Below are positions 15,944-23,778 of a stretch of 34,685 nt of DNA, one piece after another. The notes beneath the pieces were generated by a model. It did no database searches. It worked only from the letters and a program-made list of their open reading frames with translations, and was not told where the DNA came from. Source of the DNA: Nocardia cerradoensis NBRC 101014 (GTDB lineage: Bacteria > Actinomycetota > Actinomycetes > Mycobacteriales > Mycobacteriaceae). The DNA lies in NCBI RefSeq assembly GCF_000308535.1, contig NZ_BAFW01000377.1, positions 1 to 34,685 on the forward strand, read 5' to 3'. The position numbers and the translations under genes were made by a program. The first letter of the stretch is position 1, and each line of letters starts with the position of its first letter.

Positions 15944-17263
15944 ATGTCTTCTTCAACAAGACGTTTCGTTAGCAAAACAGTAGCTGTTCTTGCTGTCGTC
16001 CTCGGCGTCTTCGGGATGCTGGTGGTCGCGGCGCCGGTAGGGTCTGCCGATCCGTTGGACTGCGGGGCGGTCGCCGCGCGGATCGAGTCGCACAATCAGG
16101 CTGCCGCGGTCCACAACGCGAATCCGCCGAATCCGTCGGATGAGGCAGCGGTCGCGGCCTATAACGCCGAGGCCGAGCGCGGCAATGCCGAGATTCCGGA
16201 ATTGCAGAGCCTGGCCGAACAGTGCCGGGCCGAGGGGCACGACGTTCCGCAGGTCGGTGCGCCGCCGAAACCCGATGCGCCGCAACCGTGCCCGGCCGCG
16301 CTGATCATCGCCGCGGCCGCACCCAACCCGAGCTGCCCACCGAGCCCCGCACCGGGGCCCGCGCCGTCGCCGAGTCCGGCGCCGGCGAAGCCGCGCACGC
16401 CGTCGGTACCGTTGCCGCCGCGCTCCTCGACCGGTCCGGCGCTACCGAATCCCGCGATGGCGTTGCCGCCGTTGTCGCGGATCATCCGCAATCCCGCGAT
16501 CCCGCAAGGTGGCACGTACAGTCCGTCGACATTGATCGGGAACCCCGCTCCGGCGCAGGCGGCGCTGCTGCCCAACAGCATGGTGAACGGCCCCAACGCC
16601 TTCCGGGTCGTGCCCGCACCCGCGAATCCGTTGCAGGCGCCCGGCGCTACCGGTGGGATCGGGCCGGCGCCGGATATGACGGCCATGCAGCAGGAGTTCT
16701 TCGCCAACGCCTTCCAGATCCAGCGGGCCGCGCAGGGCGTACTACGGCCGAGCAACGCCATGCCACAGGTGTTCGCGCTGCCGAACCCGGACGGCACCAA
16801 CCCGGTCGCCGATCAGACCCCGGTCATCCTCATCGCCGGCGATGGCGGCAACGTGCTGGCCGCACCGCTGGACGACTACAACCGTTCCGGCGGCCTCGTC
16901 GGCTACATCACCCCCGCCATGGTCGGCACGGGCGGTTCCCCCTCGATCAAGATCCCCGGCGCGAGCAGGCCATATCAGCGCGGACACCTGTGCGCCAACG
17001 TCAACGGCTGCCCAGGGGATCTGCCCCAGTTCCTCACTCCGGAACTCGGCGCGATCAACACCGGCATCATTCGCGACTGGGACGTCGAGATCAGCAAGGT
17101 CGTCAGCGGCGCCAGAGTTGCCGACGGGATCCCGCAGCAGAACGTCTCGCTGGGCAAGATCCCGCTCTACGTCGGCGACAACGCCATCCCCGACTACATC
17201 TTGATGTGGGCGATCGGCGACAGGGGATGGAATCCCGGGCCCGTGCTGATCCAGAATTTCTGA
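15944..17263 (+). CDS. Sec-exported proline-rich protein with C-terminal DNA/RNA non-specific endonuclease domain (putative effector)
   Basis: The protein has 439 residues. ATG 15944 is preferred over ATG 15926 because GGGGGGTGA lies just upstream of it. Residues 1-35 are a signal peptide with cleavage near GSA-DP. Residues 36-100 form a helical, Asn/Ala-rich segment bounded by Cys40 and Cys94. Residues 105-165 are proline-rich, followed by a low-complexity linker with Pro/Asn/Ala. The last 110 residues resemble Endonuclease_NS_2-type toxin nucleases: YQRGHLCANVNG with probable catalytic His348, LGAINTGIIRDWD with Asn372 as probable metal ligand, KIPLYVGDN and DYILMWAIGDRG. The immediate downstream gene encodes a SUKH-type protein, the usual immunity partner of such nucleases. 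Catalytic activity and target are inferred. No WXG100, LXG or Rhs features are present, so export appears Sec-dependent. Confidence 0.72.
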   Translation: MSSSTRRFVSKTVAVLAVVLGVFGMLVVAAPVGSADPLDCGAVAARIESHNQAAAVHNANPPNPSDEAAVAAYNAEAERGNAEIPELQSLAEQCRAEGHDVPQVGAPPKPDAPQPCPAALIIAAAAPNPSCPPSPAPGPAPSPSPAPAKPRTPSVPLPPRSSTGPALPNPAMALPPLSRIIRNPAIPQGGTYSPSTLIGNPAPAQAALLPNSMVNGPNAFRVVPAPANPLQAPGATGGIGPAPDMTAMQQEFFANAFQIQRAAQGVLRPSNAMPQVFALPNPDGTNPVADQTPVILIAGDGGNVLAAPLDDYNRSGGLVGYITPAMVGTGGSPSIKIPGASRPYQRGHLCANVNGCPGDLPQFLTPELGAINTGIIRDWDVEISKVVSGARVADGIPQQNVSLGKIPLYVGDNAIPDYILMWAIGDRGWNPGPVLIQNF

Positions 17264-17276
17264 CAGGATCGAGACG

Positions 17277-17873
17277 ATGACCGCCTTCGACGAGCTCACC
17301 ACCTTGCTCCCGCCGCCACCGGCACGGCCGCCGGTGGCGTGGGACGCGACCGAGGCCGAGCTCGGCGTCGAGCTGCCGGCCGAATACAAGCGGCTTTACA
17401 ACGCCTACGGCGATGTCCTGTGGTGCAACGCATTCCGGTTGCTGGGCCCCGCGCCCGACGAATGGGACGATCTCGCCGCTCGCACCCACCTAGCCCGCGG
17501 CGACCTGCTGCCACCGGAACAATTGCTGCCGCAATGGCAGCCTGCGGTGCCGGCCGGGGTGTCGATCGAACCGGCACAGCTGATCCAGTGGGGCGCCCAC
17601 GAGGGCGGGGACTATCTGCTGTGGTATCCCGGACCGGATCCGGCGGTGTGGACGATCATCCTCACCAACGTCCACCAATCCGCGTGGTTGTTCACCACCA
17701 TGCCGGTCACCGACTTCCTGCTGGCCTGGACCACCGGGACCCTCGACCTGGGAGGCAACGACTACTTCGACGTCGCCCACTACCTCGACGGCGAGCCGCC
17801 GTACTACGAGATCGACAATCCCGCAGGCGATCTCGCGGGCGGTGAGCCGATCCGGGTACAAGCCACACCCTGA
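17277..17873 (+). CDS. SMI1/KNR4 (SUKH) family protein, putative immunity to the upstream nuclease
   Basis: The protein has 198 residues and starts 13 bases after the nuclease gene, so the two are almost certainly cotranscribed. It has no signal peptide. The SUKH hallmark is at the N-terminus: WDATEAELGVELPAEYKRLYNAYG, where the helix-LGxxLPxxYxxLYxxYG pattern is diagnostic. The centre is rich in aromatic and acidic residues (WGAHEGGDYLLWYPGPDPAVWTI), with FLLAWTTGTLDL later, again typical of the family. The pI appears strongly acidic, which suits binding to a nucleic-acid enzyme. Known role of many bacterial members is to neutralise nuclease toxins in the cytosol of the producer. Specificity for the adjacent nuclease is inferred from position. 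Confidence 0.78.
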   Translation: MTAFDELTTLLPPPPARPPVAWDATEAELGVELPAEYKRLYNAYGDVLWCNAFRLLGPAPDEWDDLAARTHLARGDLLPPEQLLPQWQPAVPAGVSIEPAQLIQWGAHEGGDYLLWYPGPDPAVWTIILTNVHQSAWLFTTMPVTDFLLAWTTGTLDLGGNDYFDVAHYLDGEPPYYEIDNPAGDLAGGEPIRVQATP

Positions 17874-17965
17874 ACCGACACCGCAGAAAGGGCGATGGGG
17901 TGACGCGCGTCGTTCAGCCGCCGCCGGCTGCGGTCGGCGAGGCCGACCGGTGCCATTCCAGGCGA

Positions 17966-17983
17966 CGTGCTGAGCGGAGCACG
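17966..17983 (+). terminator. Hairpin downstream of the nuclease/immunity operon
   Basis: CGTGCT and AGCACG make a perfect six-base-pair stem with loop GAGCGG, 93 bases after the immunity gene. It lies before the amidase promoter and may end the toxin-immunity transcript. No T-tract follows. Confidence 0.35.
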
Positions 17984-18031
17984 ACCGATTCCCCGCGCTT
18001 CGATCACCCCGTGCTCCGAGTCGCTTCCCGA

Positions 18032-18044
18032 TAGGGTGCCGCTG
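18032..18044 (+). promoter_or_regulatory. Leaderless-type -10 element of the amidase gene
   Basis: TAGGGT (18032-18037) is followed by six bases and then the GTG start codon. This spacing places transcription start at or next to the first base of the GTG, the typical arrangement of leaderless actinobacterial genes. No ribosome-binding site precedes the GTG, which agrees. Confidence 0.5.
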
Positions 18045-19510
18045 TGGATGCCTACTCGAGTTCGGACGCGATGGCGCTGGCTGCTCTGGTGCGGTCGGGT
18101 GAGGCCGAGCCGGCCGAATTGCTGGAGGCGGCGCGGGCGCGCGCGGCCGAAGTCAATCCGCGGATCAACGCGATCGTGGCCGATGTCGATCCGGCCCGTG
18201 CTGTCGAGGCGGACGACGCGCCGTTCGCTGGGGTGCCGTTCCTCATCAAGGACCTTCACCAACATCTCGCCGGCTATCCCACCAGCGGCGGTTCGCGGTC
18301 GCTCGCGTCGGTCCCGGCGACCGAGAATGCCACGGTGGTGCAGCGGTGGCTCGATGCCGGGCTGGTCATCTTCGGCAAGACCAATACCCCCGAATTCGGC
18401 GCCAAGGGAATCACCGAACCCGAGTTGTTCGGTCCGGCGCGCAATCCGTGGAATACCGGCCACACGCCCGGCGGCTCCTCCGGTGGCGCCGCGGCGGCGG
18501 TGGCCGCGGGCATCGTGCCGTGTGCGGGTGCCAGCGACGGCGGTGGCTCGATCCGGATTCCGGCCTCGGCGTGTGGGCTGTTCGGGCTCAAGGCTTCTCG
18601 CGGTCTGATCCCGGCCGGTCCCGTGCACGGTGAATATCTGGGTGGAACCGCCACCGATGGCGTCATCTCTCGTTCGGTGCGAGACACCGCCGCCATGCTC
18701 GATGTGCTGGCCGGCCCCACTCCGGTTGGGCCCTACCTGGTGGCACGGCAGCAAGGAAGCTATCTCGCGGAGGTCGAACGCGCCCCGGGGCGTCTTCGGA
18801 TCGGCGTGTGCACAGCCAGTTCGGTCAATCCGGCGCCCCATCCGGAGGCTGTGGCGGCCGCGAACGGAGCGGCAGAACTCCTGGTGAGCCTCGGCCATGA
18901 CGTGGTGGAGTTGGCTCGCGTTCCGTTCGATGACGCGGCGTTGGCCAAGGATTTCCTCACCACCTGGTTCGTCGAGTGTGCCTTCTCGGTGGACGAGGCC
19001 AAAGCCGCTGGGGGCGTGGGGGATTCGGGTTTCGAACTCGACACCCGGCTCATGGCCGCGCTGGGTAGCGCGATCAAGTCTGTCGATTTGACTCGTGCCG
19101 TCGAGCGGCGGCACCAGTACGTGCGGCGGCTGGCGGAATTTCACGAGTCCTACGACTTGCTGCTCACTCCGACGACAGCGACTCCGCCGCCTCGGATCGG
19201 GGCATTCGATCTCTCGCCGACGCTGCGCACCGCACAGCGATTGCTGCTGACCGCCCGCGTCGCCGGGCTGCTGCGCTGGACACCGATCGTCGACCAGCTC
19301 ATCAACGACAACGTGGGCTGGGTTCCCTACACCCAATTGGCGAACATCACCGGCCGTCCCGCCATCAGCGTGCCACTGCACTGGACTCCCGACGGGCTGC
19401 CGATCGGCGTCCAGTTCGTCGGCCGCCTCGGGGCGGAAGGGCAGCTCATCCGGCTGGCCGCGCAGCTCGAGCAGGCCCAGCCGTGGGCCGACCGCCGCCC
19501 CGACCTCTGA
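18044..19510 (+). CDS. Amidase (amidase signature family)
   Basis: The protein has 488 residues, normal for the family. The Ser-cisSer-Lys catalytic set is complete: Lys69 in VPFLIKDLHQH, the cis-Ser in HTPGGSSGGAAAAVAAG (Ser145/Ser146), and the nucleophile Ser169 in SDGGGSIRIPASACGLFGLK. FGKTNTPEFGAKG and the C-terminal TGRPAISVPLHWTPDGLPIGVQFVG are also conserved. The family hydrolyses amides such as fatty, aryl or amino-acid amides; some subgroups hydrolyse nylon oligomers or act in GatCAB. No GatB or GatC gene is nearby, so a catabolic amidase is more likely. It is cytosolic and appears monocistronic, converging with the MDR gene. Confidence 0.92.
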   Translation: MDAYSSSDAMALAALVRSGEAEPAELLEAARARAAEVNPRINAIVADVDPARAVEADDAPFAGVPFLIKDLHQHLAGYPTSGGSRSLASVPATENATVVQRWLDAGLVIFGKTNTPEFGAKGITEPELFGPARNPWNTGHTPGGSSGGAAAAVAAGIVPCAGASDGGGSIRIPASACGLFGLKASRGLIPAGPVHGEYLGGTATDGVISRSVRDTAAMLDVLAGPTPVGPYLVARQQGSYLAEVERAPGRLRIGVCTASSVNPAPHPEAVAAANGAAELLVSLGHDVVELARVPFDDAALAKDFLTTWFVECAFSVDEAKAAGGVGDSGFELDTRLMAALGSAIKSVDLTRAVERRHQYVRRLAEFHESYDLLLTPTTATPPPRIGAFDLSPTLRTAQRLLLTARVAGLLRWTPIVDQLINDNVGWVPYTQLANITGRPAISVPLHWTPDGLPIGVQFVGRLGAEGQLIRLAAQLEQAQPWADRRPDL

Positions 19511-19561
19511 CCCGCCGTCTCGGGTCGATCCTCGATGGCCGTCGGCGGGCTCGAGAACTCC

Positions 19562-19578
19562 GGCCCGGCGGCCGGGCC
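19562..19578. terminator. GC hairpin between convergent amidase and MDR genes
   Basis: GGCCCGG-CGG-CCGGGCC is a perfect seven-base-pair stem with a three-base loop, located between the 3' ends of two convergent genes. It could serve both strands. A second loose repeat (CCCGCCG/CGGCGGG) precedes it. Confidence 0.45.
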
Positions 19579-19656
19579 TCCGCGTCGCCATCGTCGCCGC
19601 AAGGCTGGTGGGCGAATCGAATGCGGTGAGAACGTTTCGGACGAGCGGGCGCGGTG

Positions 19657-20637
19657 TCAGATGGTCGCGACGATTTTGCCGATGTGGGTTCCCTTTTCCA
19701 GGTGGTGGTGGGCGGCGACGATGTCGTCGAGGGTGAATACGGTGTCGATGGTGGGTTGTAGTGCGCCCGTGCGGATTCCGGCGGTGAGGAAGGCCGCGAT
19801 GCGGTGGACCGCGCCCGGGTCGAGGGTGTGCTCGAAGCTCATGTACCGGATCATGGTGATCGGACCGGCCGGATACGGTGCGGGCCGGGGATCGAGCCAG
19901 CCCACGGTGACCAGGGTGCCGCTGAATGGTTTGGCCGCACCGGCCAGCTCCGCCAGGCCGGGGCCCATGACGGAGTCCAGGATGATGTCGGCGCCGGCCC
20001 CGCCGGTGTGCTGCTGCGTGGCCTCGACGACATCGTCGTGGTCGGTGACGATGACCGCGGCGGCGCCGGCTGCCAGCAGGGTGTCCTTCTTGGCGGTGCG
20101 GCGGGTGACGGCGAGGGGGATTGCGCCGATCTGATTCGCGATCTGGATGGCGGCCAGGCCGACGGCGCTGGAAGCGGCGGTGATCAGCACGTGGTCGCCG
20201 GGTCGCATCGCGGCCTTTTCGACGAGCGCGCCGTAGGCGGTGGAGTACGCCACCCACAGCGCTGCCGCGCCGATGGCGTCCAGCTCGGCGGGCCGGGCGA
20301 TGATCCGGTCGGCCGGCAGCACGAGGTGTTCGGCGTAGGTGCCGTTGGTGTCCATGTCGGGTACTGCGGTGACGATGACCGGATCGCCGACGGACCATCG
20401 CTGTACGCCGGCGCCGACAGCGTCGATGGTGCCGGTCGCCTCGACGCCGAGGCGGGCGCGGGGAAGGCGAATCGGCCGCGGCGACATGCCGGTACGCACC
20501 ATCTGGTCGAGCCGGTTGATGCCGACCGCTTCGATCCGCAGGCGCACCTCGCCGGCGCCTGGGGTGCCGACCGGTTCGTCGGCGATACGCAGGACTTCGG
20601 GGGCGCCGGTTTCGTCGAAGACGACCACTCGTGACAT
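19657..20637 (-). CDS. MDR-family NADPH:quinone oxidoreductase-like zinc-independent alcohol dehydrogenase
   Basis: The protein has 326 residues; AGGAG lies five bases upstream of the ATG at 20637. The N-terminal GroES-like domain carries GEVRLRIEAVGINRLDQMVRTG and LGVEATGTIDAVG. The Rossmann domain has DHVLITAASSAVGLAAIQIAN, the quinone-oxidoreductase form of the AxxGxxG dinucleotide loop, near residues 145-165. The Cys/His ligands of catalytic and structural zinc are absent, so it belongs to the QOR/CurA-like branch reducing quinones or enones with NADPH. It is divergent from a TetR gene, with two operator-like sequences in the 96-base gap. Induction by an electrophile or drug through that repressor is the natural reading (inference). 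Confidence 0.88.
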   Translation of the reverse strand: MSRVVVFDETGAPEVLRIADEPVGTPGAGEVRLRIEAVGINRLDQMVRTGMSPRPIRLPRARLGVEATGTIDAVGAGVQRWSVGDPVIVTAVPDMDTNGTYAEHLVLPADRIIARPAELDAIGAAALWVAYSTAYGALVEKAAMRPGDHVLITAASSAVGLAAIQIANQIGAIPLAVTRRTAKKDTLLAAGAAAVIVTDHDDVVEATQQHTGGAGADIILDSVMGPGLAELAGAAKPFSGTLVTVGWLDPRPAPYPAGPITMIRYMSFEHTLDPGAVHRIAAFLTAGIRTGALQPTIDTVFTLDDIVAAHHHLEKGTHIGKIVATI

Positions 20638-20661
20638 GAGGGCTCCTGATCAGACAATTTC

Positions 20662-20677
20662 TAGTACGTTCGTTCTA
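20662..20677. promoter_or_regulatory. TetR operator copy 1
   Basis: TAGTACGTTCGTTCTA fits the imperfect palindrome TAGnACGnnCGTnCTA. It lies 25 bases upstream of the MDR start and is repeated once downstream. Such sequences are typical of operators bound by TetR dimers. Confidence 0.6.
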
Positions 20678-20687
20678 TGAATAGAGA

Positions 20688-20703
20688 TAGTACAGTCGTT
20701 CTA
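20688..20703. promoter_or_regulatory. TetR operator copy 2
   Basis: TAGTACAGTCGTTCTA matches copy 1 at 14 of 16 positions in the same orientation; centres are 26 bp apart. An outer inverted repeat ATTTCTAG/CTAGAAAT also brackets the two copies. An upstream ATG at 20677 overlaps copy 1 and is therefore unlikely to be the TetR start. Confidence 0.6.
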
Positions 20704-20733
20704 GAAATGTCAATCGCGCACAGGGAGGTGGCG

Positions 20734-21366
20734 ATGGCGGGGCGTCCGGTCGACCATCAGCGCAGGGACGAACTGCTCGACGCGGTGGTGGATTACACCG
20801 TCGAACACGGGTTCTCGGAGTTGTCGTGGCGGCCGGTGGCCGCCGGTGTCGGGGTTTCGCCGACCACGCTGGTGCACCATTTCGGCACCAAAGCGCACAT
20901 GCTCGAGGCCATCCTCGAGCGTCTGCGGCAGCGAATGTTCGCCGCCACCAGCGATGCCGCCGGTGCGCATCCGGACCTGGCGACAGCGGCGCGCGCGGTC
21001 TGGGCTCGAACTTCCGCACCACAGCGTGAGGCCGAGTTCCGTTTGTTCTTCGCCGTTTACGGGCGCGCCCTGCAAGCTCCACAGCAATTCGCGGAGTTCC
21101 TCGACCACGTCGTCGCCGACTGGCTGACTTCGTTGTGCCAGGCCCAAGCACCCGACGTCGATCCCGAGACCGCAAGCCGCACAGCCACATTGGTCATTGC
21201 GACGATTCGCGGACTGCTCCTCGACCTGCTCGCCACCGGTGACCGAGACCGAGTCCAGGATGCCGCCGAAAGCTTCCTGGGCAGCCTCGAAGTTCCACCG
21301 GGGCCCGCGTCGGCGCCCTTGGAACCGAATCCCTCTTCTCGAGCACTCGGTATCGCTGACGCGTGA
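20734..21366 (+). CDS. TetR/AcrR family transcriptional regulator
   Basis: The protein has 210 residues from ATG 20734, which has GGAGGTG directly upstream; the in-frame ATG 57 bases earlier lies within an operator. The N-terminal HTH reads RRDELLDAVVDYTVEHGFSELSWRPVAAGVGVSPTTLVHHFGTKAHMLEAIL, with the canonical recognition helix region SPTTLVHHFGTK. The C-terminal ligand domain ends with RTATLVIATIRGLLLDLLATGD, similar to the TetR_C groups controlling redox or efflux genes. It probably represses itself and the divergent MDR gene by binding the two operator copies. Ligand unknown. Confidence 0.9.
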   Translation: MAGRPVDHQRRDELLDAVVDYTVEHGFSELSWRPVAAGVGVSPTTLVHHFGTKAHMLEAILERLRQRMFAATSDAAGAHPDLATAARAVWARTSAPQREAEFRLFFAVYGRALQAPQQFAEFLDHVVADWLTSLCQAQAPDVDPETASRTATLVIATIRGLLLDLLATGDRDRVQDAAESFLGSLEVPPGPASAPLEPNPSSRALGIADA

Positions 21367-21432
21367 CCCGGCGCCGACGACTGCGGCACGTGGAGACTGG
21401 CATGGTGCTTCGGCGTGGGGAGCGGGCGGGAT

Positions 21433-21636
21433 TCAGCGAGGCGATCCGGTGGGGGGCAGGATTTTGAAGGTCGCCGCCAACGCTATGGCAAGGACGGCTG
21501 TTCCGGTGAGAGCGATATCCGCCGAATTGGACAACGAGGCGAGCGCGAGGAGGAATATTACGCATATCGCCATCGCGATGACGGGGGTCGCGTAGTCGCG
21601 TGGAGTCGAAGGTTTCGAGGTGTGGGCGCTGGTCAT
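21433..21636 (-). CDS. Small two-helix membrane protein, unknown function
   Basis: The frame gives 67 residues from ATG 21636 (a GTG at 21654 would add six). Two hydrophobic segments are clear: TPVIAMAICVIFLLALASLS and ALTGTAVLAIALAATFKIL, separated by the polar SNSAD. No ribosome site stands out. Small proteins of this shape are common in actinomycetes and I do not recognise a family. The gene converges with the TetR gene. Confidence 0.5.
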   Translation of the reverse strand: MTSAHTSKPSTPRDYATPVIAMAICVIFLLALASLSNSADIALTGTAVLAIALAATFKILPPTGSPR

Positions 21637-21654
21637 GGTTTCAGCATTCACCAC

Positions 21655-22179
21655 TGTGTGGTTATCGAAACGTTATTTGTCAGTCGCGGCCGGAGATTCC
21701 TCTCGGTCGACGGCGTACGTCACTGCGCGGTGTGGGCTCGCGGAACTGATTCGGCCGCGAACACGCTGGTGAGGCCGTTTTCGGGCGGCTCGCCGGGATG
21801 CTTGCTCCGGCCGTCTGCCAGGGAAGGTTGTTTGCCGTTTTCGATCACGGGTATGCGTCGGAATGTGATTCGAACGTCGCGAGATACCCTTTGCGGCCGT
21901 TGTCTGCGGCAATATCGAGACAGTTGGAAGTGATTACTCCGGAATTGCTCGTCTGATTCTCCGATCCATTTCGGTTTCCGATCTTGTGGGACGTCGGCGT
22001 CATCGATGTCGTGGGGAATGCGGGGGTGACCCGGCACCGGCGCGCCGGCCGGGCCCACTACTACGGGCGCGGCGACGTCCGCGCGCGGCAGTGAAGAGGT
22101 CGTGTCGGTGAGTCTTCGGTGTGACGCTCGATGGCTCATCGATGGTGGGTGCATCTCGCACTGATGAAGGAGATCGACG
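21655..22179. other. Intergenic stretch without recognisable gene
   Basis: About 525 bases lie between the small membrane gene and the iron-permease-like gene. Open frames exist on both strands but show no motif, start signal or convincing codon bias. It probably holds promoters for both divergent genes and perhaps eroded sequence; nothing more can be supported. Confidence 0.4.
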
Positions 22180-22617
22180 GTGACAATTGACGACGGGCGC
22201 GCAGTGCGGGTGCAGGCGCCGACAGCGAAGAGACCCTCGCAGCTGAAAGGTGGCCTGTCGGCGTTCGACCGGTTCGCCACCGCGGCGTGCGGGGTCGCCT
22301 CGCGGGCAACGTTTTTCGCGTTCTGCGTGCTGCTGGTGGCGGTATGGTTGCCCAGCTTCGTGGTGCTACCCAGCCTGGACAGCTGGCAGTTGCTGATCAA
22401 CACGGTGACCACGATCATCACGTTCATCTTGGTCGCGCTGCTGCAGAACACTCAGGCCCGCGCGAACGCCGCGGTGCAGCACAAGCTCAACGCGGTCGCC
22501 GACGCGCTGGCGGATCTGATGGGTGAACTCGGCGACGAGCATCCGCGTCTGTGCCGCCACCGCGCCGAACTCACCGCCGCCGTCGGTCTCGAACACCACG
22601 TCTCCGCATCGGAATAG
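22180..22617 (+). CDS. Low-affinity iron permease family (Fet4-like) small membrane protein
   Basis: The protein has 145 residues with GTG start and AAGGAGA six bases upstream. After a short basic N-terminus it has two membrane helices, FFAFCVLLVAVWLPSFVVLP and LLINTVTTIITFILVALLQ, followed by the signature QNTQARANAAVQHKLNAVADAL. This arrangement, two helices then a conserved NTQxRDxxAxxxKLDEL-like segment, is that of Pfam family Iron_permease. The family name derives from yeast Fet4; bacterial short members are not proven transporters. The C-terminal 35 residues are soluble and His-containing. Confidence 0.78.
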   Translation: MTIDDGRAVRVQAPTAKRPSQLKGGLSAFDRFATAACGVASRATFFAFCVLLVAVWLPSFVVLPSLDSWQLLINTVTTIITFILVALLQNTQARANAAVQHKLNAVADALADLMGELGDEHPRLCRHRAELTAAVGLEHHVSASE

Positions 22618-22707
22618 GCCCGGCCAGGTCGATGCGGGGGAATTTCGTGGCAGCGCCATGCAGCCTCGTTCAGCCGACGATGCAGGCACAGGCCAAACCT
22701 GGAGTTC

Positions 22708-22857
22708 GTACGGATCACGGCGGAGAACTGGGGCGGCGCGCGCACCGTGGAGAATATGTGGGGGTCACCGGACGACCCGCTGTGGCGAGCCAGCGATCCG
22801 CTGGTGCACGCGGATCGGTTGCGCGGAACCACCGTTCGGACCGTATGTGGTTGCCGT
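22708..22857 (+). pseudogene. Fragment of an antigen 85/mycolyltransferase-like esterase
   Basis: In one frame about 48 codons read VRITAENWGGARTVEN, then MWGSPDDPLWRASDP, then LVHADRLRGTTVRTV. The MWGxxxDPxWxxxDPxxxAxxLRGT pattern is characteristic of the region between the catalytic Glu and His in Ag85-like mycolyltransferases and related esterases of mycolate-containing bacteria. Neither the nucleophile region nor the C-terminal His is present, and there is no start or flanking frame, so only a scrap of the gene remains. Confidence 0.45.
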
Positions 22858-22959
22858 CATGCTCGACTCAGGTGCAGCTGATGCGGACCTCACCTCACCG
22901 ATGGAGGTCGTCCGCAGAGGTTGGCGAGTAACCGGTGCGGGCGCGGGTATGCGGCCGTC

Positions 22960-23390
22960 ATGGCGAGGTTGCATCTTCTGGATCGTCGAGGCGGGCACGG
23001 TGGTACAGCACCGTCGCCACAACAGGCTGGGCCGGACCCGGATGTGGAGCAGCGGGCACCGGATGCGCCCACAGAACTGCCCTCTCGGGCGTGGCGCGCG
23101 GTATTGCGAAACAGTCTGCGGGAGTTCAAGAATGACGAGCTCGCCGACCGGGCTGCGGCGTTGACGTATTACGGTGTGCTGGCGCTGTTTCCGGCTCTGC
23201 TGGTGTTGGTGTCGCTGTTGGGAATCGCCGGTGGATCGGCCACCGCCAGGGTGATGGACAACCTCCGGCGGCTCGCGCCGGGCTCGACGCGCGACCTCCT
23301 GGTACAGGCCGTGGAGCAACTGCAGGACCGCAGCGGCCTCGGCTCGGTTCGTGCCGTCGCGCGGGCAGTCGGCTTCGTCGAGGACTGGCG
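22960..23390 (+). pseudogene. Truncated YihY/BrkB family membrane protein gene
   Basis: From ATG 22960 a frame encodes a Gly/Pro/Ala-rich N-terminus and then the clear start of a YihY/BrkB domain: RAWRAVLRNSLREFKNDELADRAAAL, TYYGVLALFPALLVLVSLLGI, and DNLRRLAPGSTRDLLVQAV. A full protein would continue with about four more helices, beginning with a stretch like VVGLALALWSASGY; instead the frame turns into unrelated sequence after GLGSVRAV near 23355-23390. The frame stays open to 23523, but that part has no resemblance to the family. The 3' two thirds of the gene are missing. Confidence 0.7.
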
Positions 23391-23778
23391 TGGAACGAGG
23401 TGCCCGAATCCTGTGCTGCGGTGGTGGGATCCGGTGCCGACGCGATCCGGCCCTCCGTGCCTATCTTACCCGTCTGAGGTCGGCACAGTCGCCGATGTGC
23501 GTCTGGTTCGTCACGCCGGCTGACGGTCTTCGGTGGCGGCGCATCCTTCGGTGGTCGATCGTGCCATCTGCTTCAAGACCTGAGTGGGGCCTCCGATGCG
23601 CAATGCTTCGCGTTGTCGGACAGCGCCGTTGCCGTTCCGCAGAACTGTTGCCAACGCGCCGCGCGTGAATTCGTCGCGTGGACGGCGGCTGGATCTACTC
23701 TCGTCGCATCGATCGAGCGGCCGCTACGTCCACGAATTCCGCGCCCGGACCCAGCGGCCGGGCTACGAGGAGTTCGCG
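23391..23778. other. Non-coding debris between two pseudogenes
   Basis: About 390 bases with no recognisable gene. Frames on both strands lack motifs. The stretch separates the broken YihY gene from the broken methionine-synthase-like gene and probably contains the deletion scar of the former. Confidence 0.4.

Noticed and set aside
17804..20398. Minus-strand frame of more than 800 codons across the amidase and MDR genes
   Set aside because: It covers two well-supported genes in other frames and yields low-complexity His/Arg-rich sequence; only the MDR gene is real on this strand.
20677..20733. Earlier ATG for the TetR regulator
   Set aside because: It overlaps an operator copy and lacks a ribosome site, whereas ATG 20734 has GGAGGTG.
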